Shown: in pieces, positions 47,566 through 56,945 of the stretch
How the letters are laid out: the number at the start of each line of letters is the position of its first letter
How positions within the stretch are numbered: the first letter of the stretch is position 1
Assembly (NCBI RefSeq): GCF_016411865.1
Contig: NZ_JAEKJA010000002.1
Location: 62,001-126,000, forward strand
DNA from: Acuticoccus mangrovi
GTDB taxonomy: Bacteria; Pseudomonadota; Alphaproteobacteria; Rhizobiales; Amorphaceae
Reading direction: 5' to 3'
Length of the DNA: 64,000 bases
Position numbers and translations under genes: made by a program
Notes under the pieces: generated by a model
Told to the model about the DNA's origin: nothing
What the model saw: the letters and a program-made list of their open reading frames with translations, nothing else
Databases searched by the model: none

Positions 47566-50145
47566 ATGTCCGTCATCACGCGCGTGCCAGTTGAGGACGA
47601 TGCCCGCGCCGTGCCGGCGGACACGGCGGGCGTGATCCCGCCTTTCCTGTCGGCGCGGGGACCCGTGCGCAAGGAGCCGGCGCCCGCGCCGGCCCGGCCG
47701 CGCCCCACCCAAGGCGCCCACCGCCCGGCCCGTGCCGTGCCTTCGGAGCGCACCCAGGCCGAACGCAGCCAAGCCGAGCGCTCCCTCGCGGCCGGCTCCG
47801 GCGCCGCCCGGGCGCGCTCGCCGCACGAAGAGGTTCCGCCGCACGCCGAAGCGGCACGGCCGGAGCCGCTGACGGGCGCGCGCTCGGCGAGGGCGCGACA
47901 GATGAACGGGCACGTTCGTCTCCTCGCCGCCCCCGGCTACGGCGAGCTCGTCGCCCGCGAGCCCTGGCTGCGCCGCGCGATTCCGTTGCTGACGGTGATC
48001 TTCATCCTGGTGATCGCGGCCTACCAGGTGGCGATCGCGCTCGATCATCGCACCAAGATCCAGGACCGGGCGCGCGAGGAGATCACCCTCGTCGCGAGCG
48101 CCATCGCCGCCGAGATGTCGCGCCGTGCGGCCGTCGAGAGCGTGCCCCTCGACACCAACTTCGTGGAGAGCCTGCCCGACGGGGCGACGGAGAACGGCCG
48201 TCAGATCTCCCTCATCGAGGGCGACACGATCTCCGCGACCTCGCCCTTCCGCTCCGATCTCGTGGGCGGGCCGGTGGCGCGCCTCCTCGGCCCCAACCAG
48301 CCGATGACCACCTTCGGCCGCCGCGCCGGCGTGATGGAGGTCAGGAGCGGCGACGGAGAACTCTACGCCACCGTCCACCATCTCGCCGACCGCAACGTGA
48401 TGGTGGCCGTCACCCAGCCCGAGCAGCGCATCCTGTCGGCCTGGCGGGCGGAGCTTTCCACCAACGCCGTGCTCTTCATGTGCACGGCGGGGGTCATCAT
48501 CGTGGTGGTCTACGCCTTCTATGCCCAGGCCGCCCGGGCGCGTTCGGCCGATCAGATCTACACCGCCACCAACAACCGCATGGACACCGCCCTCACCCGC
48601 GGCCGGTGCGGTTTGTTCGACTGGGACGTCGCCCGCGGGCGGATGTTCTGGACGCCGTCGATGTTCGAGGTGCTCGGTATGCCGCCGCGCGACGAGCTGA
48701 TGGGGTTCCGCGAGGTCTCCGCCCTCGTCCACCCCGACGACGGCGGTCTCTACGAGCTCGCCGAGCGCCAGCTCACAAGCGGCGACCCGGTGCTCGACCG
48801 CACCTTGCGCATGCGCCACGCCGGGGGACAGTGGATCTGGCTGCGCTTCCGCGCCGAGCTCGTGACGGACGAGGATTCCGGCCGCCCTCACCTCATCGGC
48901 GTCGCCCTCGACACCACCGAGCAGAAGCGCCTCGCCGAGCAGTCCGCCACCGCCGACATGCGCCTGCGTGACGCCATCGAGACGGTATCGGAAGCCTTCG
49001 TCCTGTGGGACGCCCAGAACCGCCTCGTCATGTGCAACACCAAATATCAGGAGATGCACACCCTGCCCGACGAGGCGGTGCGCCCCGGCACGCCCTACCA
49101 TGTGGTGCTCGACGCGGCGCGCCAGCCCGTCGTGTCCTCCCAGCTCCTCTCCCACTCCGACGGGCCCGACGCCGAGCGCTCCTACGAGGCCGAGCTTGCC
49201 GGCGGCCGCTGGCTGCAGATCAACGAACGCCGCACCAAGGACGGCGGCTTCGTCTCCGTCGGCACCGACATCACCGCCCTCAAGAATCACGAGGAGCGGC
49301 TGATGGAATCGGAAAAGCGATTGAAGGCCAACGTCGTCGAGCTGAAGAACGCGCGGCGCACCGCGGAGAACCAGACGCGCCAGCTCGCCGAGCTCGCCGA
49401 GAAATACGCCGAGGAGAAGACCCGCGCCGAGGACGCCAACCGGGCGAAGTCGGAGTTCCTCGCCAACATCTCGCACGAGCTGAGGACGCCGCTCAACGCG
49501 ATCATCGGCTTCTCCGAGATCATGCGGAACCAGATGTTCGGGGCCCTCGGCGCACCGAAATACGAGGAATATTGCGCCGACATCCACCACTCGGGCACCT
49601 ACCTCCTGGGCGTCATCAACGACATCCTCGACATGAGCCGCATCGAGGCGGGTCAGGTGGACCTGTCGGTGGAGCTCGTCGACCTCACCGAGCTGTTCAA
49701 CGAGGCGATGCGCATCATGACGCCCATCTCGGCAGAGAAGAACATCACCCTCGCCTCGGCGATCTCGGAGGGGATGCGCATCCAGGTGGACCGCCGCGCG
49801 ATGAAGCAGATCCTCCTGAACCTCATGTCCAACGCGGTGAAGTTCACCCCCAACGACGGCTGCGTGACGACCCGCGCCCGGCTCGAGCGCGACTATGTCG
49901 TGGTGGCGGTGGAGGACAACGGCATCGGCATTCCGAAGCGCGAGCTCGAACGCCTCGGCCAGCCCTTCGTGCAGGTGGAGAACCAGTTCACCAAGACGCA
50001 CCAGGGCTCCGGTCTCGGCCTCGCCATCGCCCGCTCGCTCACCGAGCTGCACCGCGGCAAGATGGAGATCCAGTCCGAGGTGGGCCAGGGCACCACGGTG
50101 ACGGTGCGCCTGCCGCGGGAGAACCACGAGGGCCGCGCCGCCTAA
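47566..50145 (+). CDS. pleC: PAS-domain sensor histidine kinase, PleC-like
   Basis: Membrane histidine kinase of the PleC/DivJ/PdhS group that controls DivK phosphorylation and polar development in alphaproteobacteria. An Ala/Pro/Arg-rich, probably disordered N-terminus (about 1-120) precedes a membrane helix (about 140-160), a periplasmic segment of about 145 residues, and a second helix (about 300-320). Two PAS domains follow (about 330-590), a coiled coil, the HisKA box ANISHELRTPLNAIIGFSEIM and a HATPase with EDNGIGIPKRELE and GSGLGLAIARS. 859 residues. PleC identity rests on the HisKA sequence and on its place beside glnE, as in Sinorhizobium; another PdhS-type kinase is possible. Confidence 0.75.
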   Translation: MSVITRVPVEDDARAVPADTAGVIPPFLSARGPVRKEPAPAPARPRPTQGAHRPARAVPSERTQAERSQAERSLAAGSGAARARSPHEEVPPHAEAARPEPLTGARSARARQMNGHVRLLAAPGYGELVAREPWLRRAIPLLTVIFILVIAAYQVAIALDHRTKIQDRAREEITLVASAIAAEMSRRAAVESVPLDTNFVESLPDGATENGRQISLIEGDTISATSPFRSDLVGGPVARLLGPNQPMTTFGRRAGVMEVRSGDGELYATVHHLADRNVMVAVTQPEQRILSAWRAELSTNAVLFMCTAGVIIVVVYAFYAQAARARSADQIYTATNNRMDTALTRGRCGLFDWDVARGRMFWTPSMFEVLGMPPRDELMGFREVSALVHPDDGGLYELAERQLTSGDPVLDRTLRMRHAGGQWIWLRFRAELVTDEDSGRPHLIGVALDTTEQKRLAEQSATADMRLRDAIETVSEAFVLWDAQNRLVMCNTKYQEMHTLPDEAVRPGTPYHVVLDAARQPVVSSQLLSHSDGPDAERSYEAELAGGRWLQINERRTKDGGFVSVGTDITALKNHEERLMESEKRLKANVVELKNARRTAENQTRQLAELAEKYAEEKTRAEDANRAKSEFLANISHELRTPLNAIIGFSEIMRNQMFGALGAPKYEEYCADIHHSGTYLLGVINDILDMSRIEAGQVDLSVELVDLTELFNEAMRIMTPISAEKNITLASAISEGMRIQVDRRAMKQILLNLMSNAVKFTPNDGCVTTRARLERDYVVVAVEDNGIGIPKRELERLGQPFVQVENQFTKTHQGSGLGLAIARSLTELHRGKMEIQSEVGQGTTVTVRLPRENHEGRAA

Positions 50146-50175
50146 GTCCGCACCGAGTGGGGCGCCGCGAGCGCC

Positions 50176-52989
50176 TCAAGTCGTGAGCGGCGCGACGATC
50201 GTCTCGAAGAGTTCGCGCACCATGCGCCGGCGGTCGGCGATGTCGCTGATGAGGAACTCCATGTCCGGAGCCTCGCCGGCGCGCACGAGGAGCGGCTTCA
50301 GCGCGCTCGGCGCCTCGACGATGGGTCGCTCGCCCACCCCCGCTATGGCGAGAAGCTGCGACAGGCGCTGATAGAGGCCGTGGGCGCCGACGAGGATCTC
50401 GTAGGCGTCCTCCTCGAGGGCGCCGGCGGTGAGCGCGCGGGCGAGAGCGGCCGGCGTGCTCGTCGCTTCGTCGAGCGCCAGAAGACCCTCGGCGAGCTGC
50501 AGGAACTGGGCGATGAACTCCACGTCCACCTGCCCGCCCGGCGCGTGCTTGAGACCGGTGGCGTGCTGCTCGGCCATGCGCCGGCGCATCGCCGCGACCT
50601 CCTCGGCGAGCACCGTGCGATCGCGCGGCGCGGTCAGCGCGGCGTCGATCGTGGCGATCGCGCGAGCCACCAGCGGCGTCTTGCCGGCCACCACGCGGGC
50701 ACGGGTGAGCGCCATGTGCTCCCACGTCCAGGCGCTCTCCGTATGGTAGCGCTCGAAGGAGCGGATGTGGGTGGCGATCGGCCCGGACCGCCCGGACGGC
50801 CTGAGCCGCAGGTCGACGTCGTAGAGCGTGCCGCGCGCGGTGGGGGCCGACAGGGCGGCGATGAAGCGCTGGGCGAGGCGGGTATAGTAGTGGCCGGGCG
50901 ACAGGGGCTTGTCGCCGTCCGATTCGCCCGCGTCCTCGGCGCAGTCGTAGAGGAAGACGAGGTCGAGATCGCTCGTCGCCGTCATCTCGCGGCTGCCGAA
51001 CTTGCCGAGCGCGATCAGCGCGACGTCGGCCTCGGGGAAGCTGCCGTGACGGGTCTCGAACTCCTCCCGGGCGACGTCGAGGGCGGTCGGGGCGAGGACG
51101 TCGGCAAGGCGCGTCGTCGCCTCCCCCGCCTCGCGGCCGGCGAGCGAGCCGGTGAGGATGCGCACGTTGATCAGGAGCATCTGCTCCTGGCCGAACACGC
51201 GCATCGCGTCGAGCCGAGCCTCATAGTCCGGTTGCAGCGACAGGCGATGGGCGAGCTCGGCCCGCAGGCCCTCCACGTCCGGCAGGGTGCCGAAGAAGGC
51301 GGGGTCGACCAGAACGTCGAGAAGGTGGGCGCGCCGGGTCAGCTCCGCCGCGAGCCGCGGAGCCGCCGACACGATCAGGACGAGCACCGGGATGAGGTCG
51401 CGCTGGAGATCGAGGCGGGCGAGAAGATCGACCCCCGCCGGCAGCCGGGCGAAGAAGTTGTCGAGCTCGACGAGGGTCGCCTCCGGGTCCGGCGTCAGCG
51501 CCGTGGCGGTGAGGAAGTCGGCCTTGAGGTCTTCCAGAAGGCGCCGTGCGCGGGGCGTGCGCAGGCTCGTGTAGCCGCCTTCGAGCCAGACGGCGAAACG
51601 CGCGTCGAAGAGGGCATGGACGGCTTCGGGCACGTGGGCGCCGAGATTGCGCAGGCGGGCGAACTCGGGGTTGTGCTGCGCGACGATGTTCGGAAGCGTC
51701 GCGAACTCCCGGTGCACCTCCTCGAAGGTGGTGCGCATGGTCGCTTCGAAGTCGGCGTCGCGCATCATCCGCGCGATCCGCGGCAGGCCGGCGGCGGCGG
51801 GCAGCGTGTGGGTCTGTTCGTCGGCGACCATCTGGACGCGGTGCTCGGCCTTTCGCAGATGCTCGTAGGCGACGGTGAGGATGTCGCGCGTGCGCGCGGT
51901 GATCCAGCCGGCGTCGGCGAGCGCGCTCAGCATCGCCACCGTGCCGCGCCCGCGAAGGCGCCGATCGCGGCCGCCGGCGACACGCTGGAGGCTCTGCACG
52001 AAGAACTCCACCTCGCGGATCCCGCCTCGGCCGAGCTTGACGTTGTGCCCCGGCACCGTGACGTCGCCGGCGCCGCGCACCATGGCGATCTGCTCGCGCA
52101 TCTCCATCGCGTCGTCGATGGCGGTGAAGTCGTAGGAGCTGCGCCACACCGACGGCTCGATGGCCGCGAGATAGGCCTCGCCCGCGACACGGTCGCCGGC
52201 CACCTGGCGCGCCTTCACCATCGCCTGACGCTCCCAGCTCCGAGCGCGGGACTGGAAGTAGCGGATCGCCGCGCGAGTGGAGACGGCGAGCGGCGTGGAA
52301 CCGGGATCGGGGCGCAGTCGAAGGTCGACGCGGAAGACGTAGCCGTCGGCGGTGCGGGCCTGGAGAAGCTTCGACACCCGCTGGATCATCCGCACGGCAC
52401 GTTGCTGATCGATGCCGCGCAGCCGCGCCCGGTCGAGATCGACGAGGGCGACGAGGTCGACGTCGCTCGAGTAATTGAGCTCGTGGGCGCCGAGCTTGCC
52501 GAGCCCGAGGATGACGAGGCCGCACCGCGCCGGATCCGGATCGTCGACCACGCCGCGGGCGGCCGTGTCGAGCAGCACGCTGCGGAGCGCGCTTTCGATC
52601 GCCGCGTCGGCCATGTCGCTGAGCGCGCGCGTCACGGTCGCGACGTCCGCACCGCCGCAGAGGTCGGCGAGGCCGACCGCGATCGAGATCTTCGCCTTGG
52701 CGACGCGGAGCCGACGTTCGGCCTCGGCAAGGTCGGCCGTGGGATCGAGCCGTGTCGCCTCGGCGACGGTGTCGGCCAGCGGGCGCAACAACAGCTCCTG
52801 CAGCTCCGCCGTGTGGGTCGACATCAGCCCGGCGAGATAGGGCGAGACGTCGGCGACGGTGGCGAGCGCGGCAAGGGCACGCTCGCTCACCCCGTCGAGG
52901 GGGCAGATCGTCTCGGCGAAACGCGCGTCGCCCGGCCCGTCGAGCGGCACGAGGAGGTCGGCGAGCGGGCGGGTCATGGCGCAGGTCAT
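50176..52989 (-). CDS. glnE: bifunctional glutamine synthetase adenylyltransferase/deadenylylase
   Basis: Adds AMP to, and phosphorolytically removes it from, glutamine synthetase in response to PII and glutamine. Both nucleotidyltransferase domains are present in 937 residues: the N-terminal deadenylylase with GLGKLGAHELNYSSDVDLV and the C-terminal adenylylase with ALGKFGSREMTATSDLDLVF, each followed by a helical domain. In the first domain the usual GMGKLGG reads GLGKLGA. ATG 52989 lies eight bases past the kinase stop; a second ATG at 52977 is also possible. Converges on pleC. Confidence 0.95.
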   Translation of the reverse strand: MTCAMTRPLADLLVPLDGPGDARFAETICPLDGVSERALAALATVADVSPYLAGLMSTHTAELQELLLRPLADTVAEATRLDPTADLAEAERRLRVAKAKISIAVGLADLCGGADVATVTRALSDMADAAIESALRSVLLDTAARGVVDDPDPARCGLVILGLGKLGAHELNYSSDVDLVALVDLDRARLRGIDQQRAVRMIQRVSKLLQARTADGYVFRVDLRLRPDPGSTPLAVSTRAAIRYFQSRARSWERQAMVKARQVAGDRVAGEAYLAAIEPSVWRSSYDFTAIDDAMEMREQIAMVRGAGDVTVPGHNVKLGRGGIREVEFFVQSLQRVAGGRDRRLRGRGTVAMLSALADAGWITARTRDILTVAYEHLRKAEHRVQMVADEQTHTLPAAAGLPRIARMMRDADFEATMRTTFEEVHREFATLPNIVAQHNPEFARLRNLGAHVPEAVHALFDARFAVWLEGGYTSLRTPRARRLLEDLKADFLTATALTPDPEATLVELDNFFARLPAGVDLLARLDLQRDLIPVLVLIVSAAPRLAAELTRRAHLLDVLVDPAFFGTLPDVEGLRAELAHRLSLQPDYEARLDAMRVFGQEQMLLINVRILTGSLAGREAGEATTRLADVLAPTALDVAREEFETRHGSFPEADVALIALGKFGSREMTATSDLDLVFLYDCAEDAGESDGDKPLSPGHYYTRLAQRFIAALSAPTARGTLYDVDLRLRPSGRSGPIATHIRSFERYHTESAWTWEHMALTRARVVAGKTPLVARAIATIDAALTAPRDRTVLAEEVAAMRRRMAEQHATGLKHAPGGQVDVEFIAQFLQLAEGLLALDEATSTPAALARALTAGALEEDAYEILVGAHGLYQRLSQLLAIAGVGERPIVEAPSALKPLLVRAGEAPDMEFLISDIADRRRMVRELFETIVAPLTT

Positions 52990-52997
52990 GGTATGAG

Positions 52998-54467
52998 TCA
53001 GGGCGCGAGCGGCAGCGCGATGCGGACGGCGAGGCCCGGGTCGGCGTCGAGAAGGTCGAGGGTGCCGCCGTGATGGCCGACGATCGCCTTGACCATCGAG
53101 AGGCCGAGGCCGGCACCGGGCTTGGAGCGGGCGGCATCCATCCGCACGAAACGATCGGTCAGGCGGGCGCGGTGGGCGTCGGCAACCCCCTCGCCGTGGT
53201 CGCGCACGAGGATCACCGCCTTGTCGCCCTCGGTGTGCAGCGAAAGGTCCACTCGCGCCATGTCGCTCGCCCCGTATTTCAGTGCGTTGTCGAGAAGGTT
53301 CGCCAGCATGTTGCGCAGCAAGGTCGGCTCGCCCCGGATGGTGATCGCCGGGGCGATCGACGTGGTGAGACGCATGCCGACGTCCTCGGTGGCGGGCTCG
53401 TAGAACTCGGCCATGTCGGCGAGAAGGGCCGAGAGGTCGGTCGGCTCCAGCGAAATCCTCGCCGAGTGGCTTTCGACGCGAGCGATGGTCAGCAGCGCCT
53501 CGAAAGTGCGGATGAGCTGGTCGCACTCCTCGATGGCGACGGCGAGGCTCGCTTCGGCATCCTCGGGCTCGGGTCGATGGCGCAGCATCTCGTCGAGGCG
53601 GTTGCGCACCCGCGTCAGCGGCGTCTTGAGATCGTGGGCGATGTTCTGCGACACCTCCTGCAGGCCGGCGTGGAGGCGCTCGATTTCGTCGAGCATCCCG
53701 TTGACGCTGTCGGCGAGGCGGTCGAACTCGTCGCCCGACTGGTCGGTGGGCAGGCGCCGGGCAAGGTCGCCGGCGACGATCCGGCGCGAACTCGCGGCGA
53801 TGGCGTCCACCTTGCGCAGAACCGAGCGCGACAGGAAGATCCAGGAAACGAGCGCCAACGCCACCACCACGAGGATCGCCCCGCGGATCGAGCGGCGGAT
53901 GATGGTCGAGAACTCGATGCGGTCCTCCACGTCGCGCCCGACGAGGAGGCGGTAGCCGCCGCCGAGGACGGAGAGCTTGGCGATCGCCCGGTGCGTCGGC
54001 TCTCCCGCCTCGCTGCGCAGGCGGTTGTAGCGCACCGGGAAGGTCTTTCCCGGCTGCGCGTCGGCCGGATCGTAGATCAGCTCGGCGACGTTGCCGATGA
54101 GCGGATTTCCCGAGAAGTCGGTGATGAGATAGACGCTCGCGTCCGGCCGCATCGAGCGCCGCTCGATGGCGTCCATCACCTTGAAGAGGTTGCCGGTGCG
54201 AAACTGCGCCACGAGCTCGCTGGTCTCGCCGTCGATGGCGGTCTCGAGCTGGCGGTCGATGAGGCGCGCCGTGGTGGACGAGATGTAGGCGATCAGCGCC
54301 AGCGACAGCGCCACGAACACGATGAGATAGACGAGGGTGAGCTTGAACGCCGTCGTGCGCACGAGCCGTGCCAGGCGGCCGCCGTGGTGGCGCTCGGCGC
54401 CGATCGGACGCGAGCGGCCGCGCGAGGGAGCGCCAAGGGCGTCGGCCGTGGTCGGTGCCTCGCTCAT
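52998..54467 (-). CDS. two-component sensor histidine kinase
   Basis: Membrane kinase, 489 residues, partner of the response regulator just upstream. A helix at about 43-65 and another at about 193-213 enclose a periplasmic domain of about 125 residues; then HAMP, HisKA with the phospho-His in VSQNIAHDLKTPLTRVRN, and HATPase with NLLDNALKYG and GAGLGLSMVKA. The signal is unknown; the tight link to degP suggests envelope stress. In Sinorhizobium an equivalent pair stands between degP and glnE. Gap to the regulator gene is 73 bases. Confidence 0.9.
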   Translation of the reverse strand: MSEAPTTADALGAPSRGRSRPIGAERHHGGRLARLVRTTAFKLTLVYLIVFVALSLALIAYISSTTARLIDRQLETAIDGETSELVAQFRTGNLFKVMDAIERRSMRPDASVYLITDFSGNPLIGNVAELIYDPADAQPGKTFPVRYNRLRSEAGEPTHRAIAKLSVLGGGYRLLVGRDVEDRIEFSTIIRRSIRGAILVVVALALVSWIFLSRSVLRKVDAIAASSRRIVAGDLARRLPTDQSGDEFDRLADSVNGMLDEIERLHAGLQEVSQNIAHDLKTPLTRVRNRLDEMLRHRPEPEDAEASLAVAIEECDQLIRTFEALLTIARVESHSARISLEPTDLSALLADMAEFYEPATEDVGMRLTTSIAPAITIRGEPTLLRNMLANLLDNALKYGASDMARVDLSLHTEGDKAVILVRDHGEGVADAHRARLTDRFVRMDAARSKPGAGLGLSMVKAIVGHHGGTLDLLDADPGLAVRIALPLAP

Positions 54468-54540
54468 CCCCTCCCCTCGCCGGCCGCGGGCCGGCTTCCT
54501 CTCGCCGACCCTTGCTCGGTGCCCACCGATGCGGAGCCGG

Positions 54541-55221
54541 CTAGTCCGCGTCGGCCCGGATCACATAACCCGCCCCGCGCACGGTGTGAACGAGGGGCCG
54601 CTCGAACGCCTTGTCGATCTTGCCGCGGAGGCGGGAAATGTGGACGTCGATCACGTTGGTCTGCGGATCGAAGTGATAGTCCCACACATTCTCCAACAGC
54701 ATCGTGCGGGTGACGACCTGCCCCGCGTGGCGCATCAGATATTCGAGCAGGCGGAACTCGCGCGGCTGCAAGACGACCGGCTTTCCGGCACGGCTCACCG
54801 TGTGGGAAAGGCGGTCGAGCTCAAGATCGCCGACCCGATAGACCGCCTCGAAGTCCGCCGTCTGCTTGCGGCGCGACAGCGCCTCGATGCGGGCGAGGAG
54901 CTCAGTGAAGGCATAGGGCTTGGTGAGGTAGTCGTCACCGCCCGCGCGCAGCCCCTTCACTCGGTCGTCGACCTGGGAGAGGGCCGACAGGACCAGGATA
55001 GGCACCTGCCTGTCCTTCGCGCGCAGCGTCTCGATCAGCGACAGGCCGTCGCGCTTGGGCAGCATGCGGTCGACGATGAGCACGTCGTACTCGTTCATCG
55101 ACGCGAGCTCGAGACCCGTCTCGCCGTCGCCCGCGACCTCGCTCGTATGGCCCGCTTCGGTGAGGCCCCGCGCGAGGTAGGACGCGGCGTCGGTGTCGTC
55201 TTCGACAATCAGAACTTTCAT
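54541..55221 (-). CDS. OmpR-family response regulator
   Basis: 226 residues: receiver domain with acceptor Asp51 (DVLIVDRMLP) and a winged-helix DNA-binding domain ending in VHISRLRGKIDKAF...VRGAGYVIRAD. The sequence resembles the QseB/TctD-like group. The start codon lies only 15 bases below the T-run of the degP terminator, so the gene is fed either by terminator read-through or by a promoter hidden in that stretch. Confidence 0.93.
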   Translation of the reverse strand: MKVLIVEDDTDAASYLARGLTEAGHTSEVAGDGETGLELASMNEYDVLIVDRMLPKRDGLSLIETLRAKDRQVPILVLSALSQVDDRVKGLRAGGDDYLTKPYAFTELLARIEALSRRKQTADFEAVYRVGDLELDRLSHTVSRAGKPVVLQPREFRLLEYLMRHAGQVVTRTMLLENVWDYHFDPQTNVIDVHISRLRGKIDKAFERPLVHTVRGAGYVIRADAD

Positions 55222-55235
55222 GGCTCAGTCCATCG

Positions 55236-55264
55236 AAAAGGGCCGGACGCGAACGCCCGGCCCT
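55236..55264 (-). terminator. terminator/attenuator between degP and the response regulator gene
   Basis: On the minus strand: AGGGCCGG, 10-base loop, CCGGCCCT, then TTTT. It lies 28 bases after the degP stop and only 15 bases before the start codon of the next gene. Confidence 0.75.
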
Positions 55265-55291
55265 CGCGTCACCTTCGGCCGTAAGGTGATG

Positions 55292-56809
55292 TCAGCTGCG
55301 CTCTTCGTCCACCGGCAGCGCGACGAAGCGTGTGTTCTCCCCCGTCTGCAGCTTGAGGAGGACGTTCTTGCGCCCTTCGCGGTTGGCCGTGTGGATGCCG
55401 TTCTCGAGGTCGCTGGCATCGGCCGTGTTGACGCCACCGGCCTGCAGGATCACGTCGCCGACGCGGATGCCGGCCTGTGCGGCGGCGCCCTCGGGGTCGA
55501 TCTCGACCACGGCGAGGCCCGGGCCGTCGATGCCGACGTCTTCGGTCGGGGCGAGCGTCATCCCGAGAACGTCGGACGCGCCGCGATCCTCGTTGCGCGA
55601 CATCCGGCGCTCGCTGTTGTCGCCGTCGTCGGCCTTCAGCGTGCCGAGCTTGACGTCGACGTCCTCGGCCTTGCCCTGACGCCAGATCTTCAGCGTGACC
55701 GTGTCGCCCGGCGAGCGGGAGGAGATGGTGCGCGCAAGGTCGCGCGGGCCGTCGACCTTCTTGCCGTCGACGGAGAGGATGGCGTCGCCCGCCGTGAGGC
55801 CGGCCTGGTCGGCGGGGCTGCCGGACTGCGGTTGCGTCACGAGCGCGCCGACCACGTCGTTGCGGCCGAGGCTCTCGGCGATCTCCGGGGTGATCGGCTG
55901 GATCTGCACGCCGAGCCAACCCCGCGTCACGGTGCCGTCGTCCATCAGGTCGGCGACGACGTTGGAGGCGATCGAGGCCGGGATGGCGAAGCCGATGCCC
56001 ACCGAGCCGCCCGACGGCGAGTAGATGGCGGTGTTCACGCCGACCACGTTGCCGTTGAGGTTGAAGGTCGGCCCACCGGAGTTGCCGCGGTTGATGGGCG
56101 CGTCGATCTGGATGAAGTCGTCGTAGGGACCCGCGCCGATCTCGCGGCCCCGTGCGGACACAATACCTGCCGTCACGGTGCCGCCGAGACCGAACGGGTT
56201 GCCGACAGCCATTACCCAGTCGCCGACGCGCGTCTCGTGCGTGGCGAAGGTCACGAACGGGAAGTCCTGATCGCGCTTCACCTTGACGAGGGCGAGGTCG
56301 GTCCGATCATCGACGCCGATCACCTCGGCATCGAGCACGTCGCCATTGTGCAGGACGACGCTCACCTCTTCGGCTCCGTCCACAACGTGGCCGTTGGTGA
56401 CGATGTAGCCGTCCTTGGAGATGAGGAAGCCGGAACCCTGGCCCATGGAGAACTGACGGCCACGGTCACGGCGCTGCTGGCCGAAGCGCTCCCGGTTGCC
56501 ACCAAAGCGGTCGCTGAACTCCTCGAAGAAGTGCTCGAAGGGGGTGCCCTCGAACGACGAAAGCTGGCGGCGGGCGTGGCTCTTGACCTGGATCGACACC
56601 ACCGCCGGGCTCACGCGGTCGACGATGTCGGCGAACCCGGGAGCATTGCGGCTGGCCGTCTGCGGAACCTGTTCGGAGAGGTTCTGAGCGTACGCGGGGG
56701 TCGTCGTCCTCCCATCGAAGAACGTTGCGCCGGCCGCACCCAGAAGGAAAGTGCCGACGAGCAGCACGCTCGTGCGGCGCTTCGACGACGGGGTCAATTT
56801 GAGTGCCAT
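55292..56809 (-). CDS. degP: periplasmic serine protease DegP/HtrA
   Basis: Protease/chaperone that handles misfolded envelope proteins. ATG 56809 is preceded by GAGGAG; 505 residues with a signal peptide ending near TPAYA. Catalytic triad: His131 (VTNGHVVDG), Asp161 (DRTDLALVK), Ser234 (NRGNSGGPTF). The LA-loop region is Arg/Gly/Phe-rich. Two PDZ domains follow (about 290-380 and 405-500). A 24-base near-perfect dyad lies about 73-96 bases upstream of the start (56882-56905), a likely regulatory site. Followed by an attenuator and a two-component pair. Confidence 0.96.
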   Translation of the reverse strand: MALKLTPSSKRRTSVLLVGTFLLGAAGATFFDGRTTTPAYAQNLSEQVPQTASRNAPGFADIVDRVSPAVVSIQVKSHARRQLSSFEGTPFEHFFEEFSDRFGGNRERFGQQRRDRGRQFSMGQGSGFLISKDGYIVTNGHVVDGAEEVSVVLHNGDVLDAEVIGVDDRTDLALVKVKRDQDFPFVTFATHETRVGDWVMAVGNPFGLGGTVTAGIVSARGREIGAGPYDDFIQIDAPINRGNSGGPTFNLNGNVVGVNTAIYSPSGGSVGIGFAIPASIASNVVADLMDDGTVTRGWLGVQIQPITPEIAESLGRNDVVGALVTQPQSGSPADQAGLTAGDAILSVDGKKVDGPRDLARTISSRSPGDTVTLKIWRQGKAEDVDVKLGTLKADDGDNSERRMSRNEDRGASDVLGMTLAPTEDVGIDGPGLAVVEIDPEGAAAQAGIRVGDVILQAGGVNTADASDLENGIHTANREGRKNVLLKLQTGENTRFVALPVDEERS

Positions 56810-56881
56810 AGAAACTCCTCTCGGCATCCGATAGCCCTCAAACGATCGGGCTTGGTGGCCAAGATATGAGTGATCACATTA

Positions 56882-56905
56882 CGTCGCACTGTCCGCAGTG
56901 TGACG
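56882..56905. promoter_or_regulatory. near-perfect dyad in the degP promoter region
   Basis: CGTCGCACTG (56882-56891), TCCG, CAGTGTGACG (56896-56905): 10-bp arms with one mismatch. It lies between the hydrolase/OsmC stop and degP and is a candidate operator, possibly for the response regulator encoded downstream. Confidence 0.45.
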
Positions 56906-56945
56906 ATTTCGTAAGCCTTGGCGCGTCGGCGACTTTTCCACGCGT

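Noticed and set aside
47527-50127. 866-codon minus-strand frame opposite pleC
   Set aside because: Shadow frame of a G+C-rich gene; no domain, and the kinase motifs on the plus strand are unambiguous.
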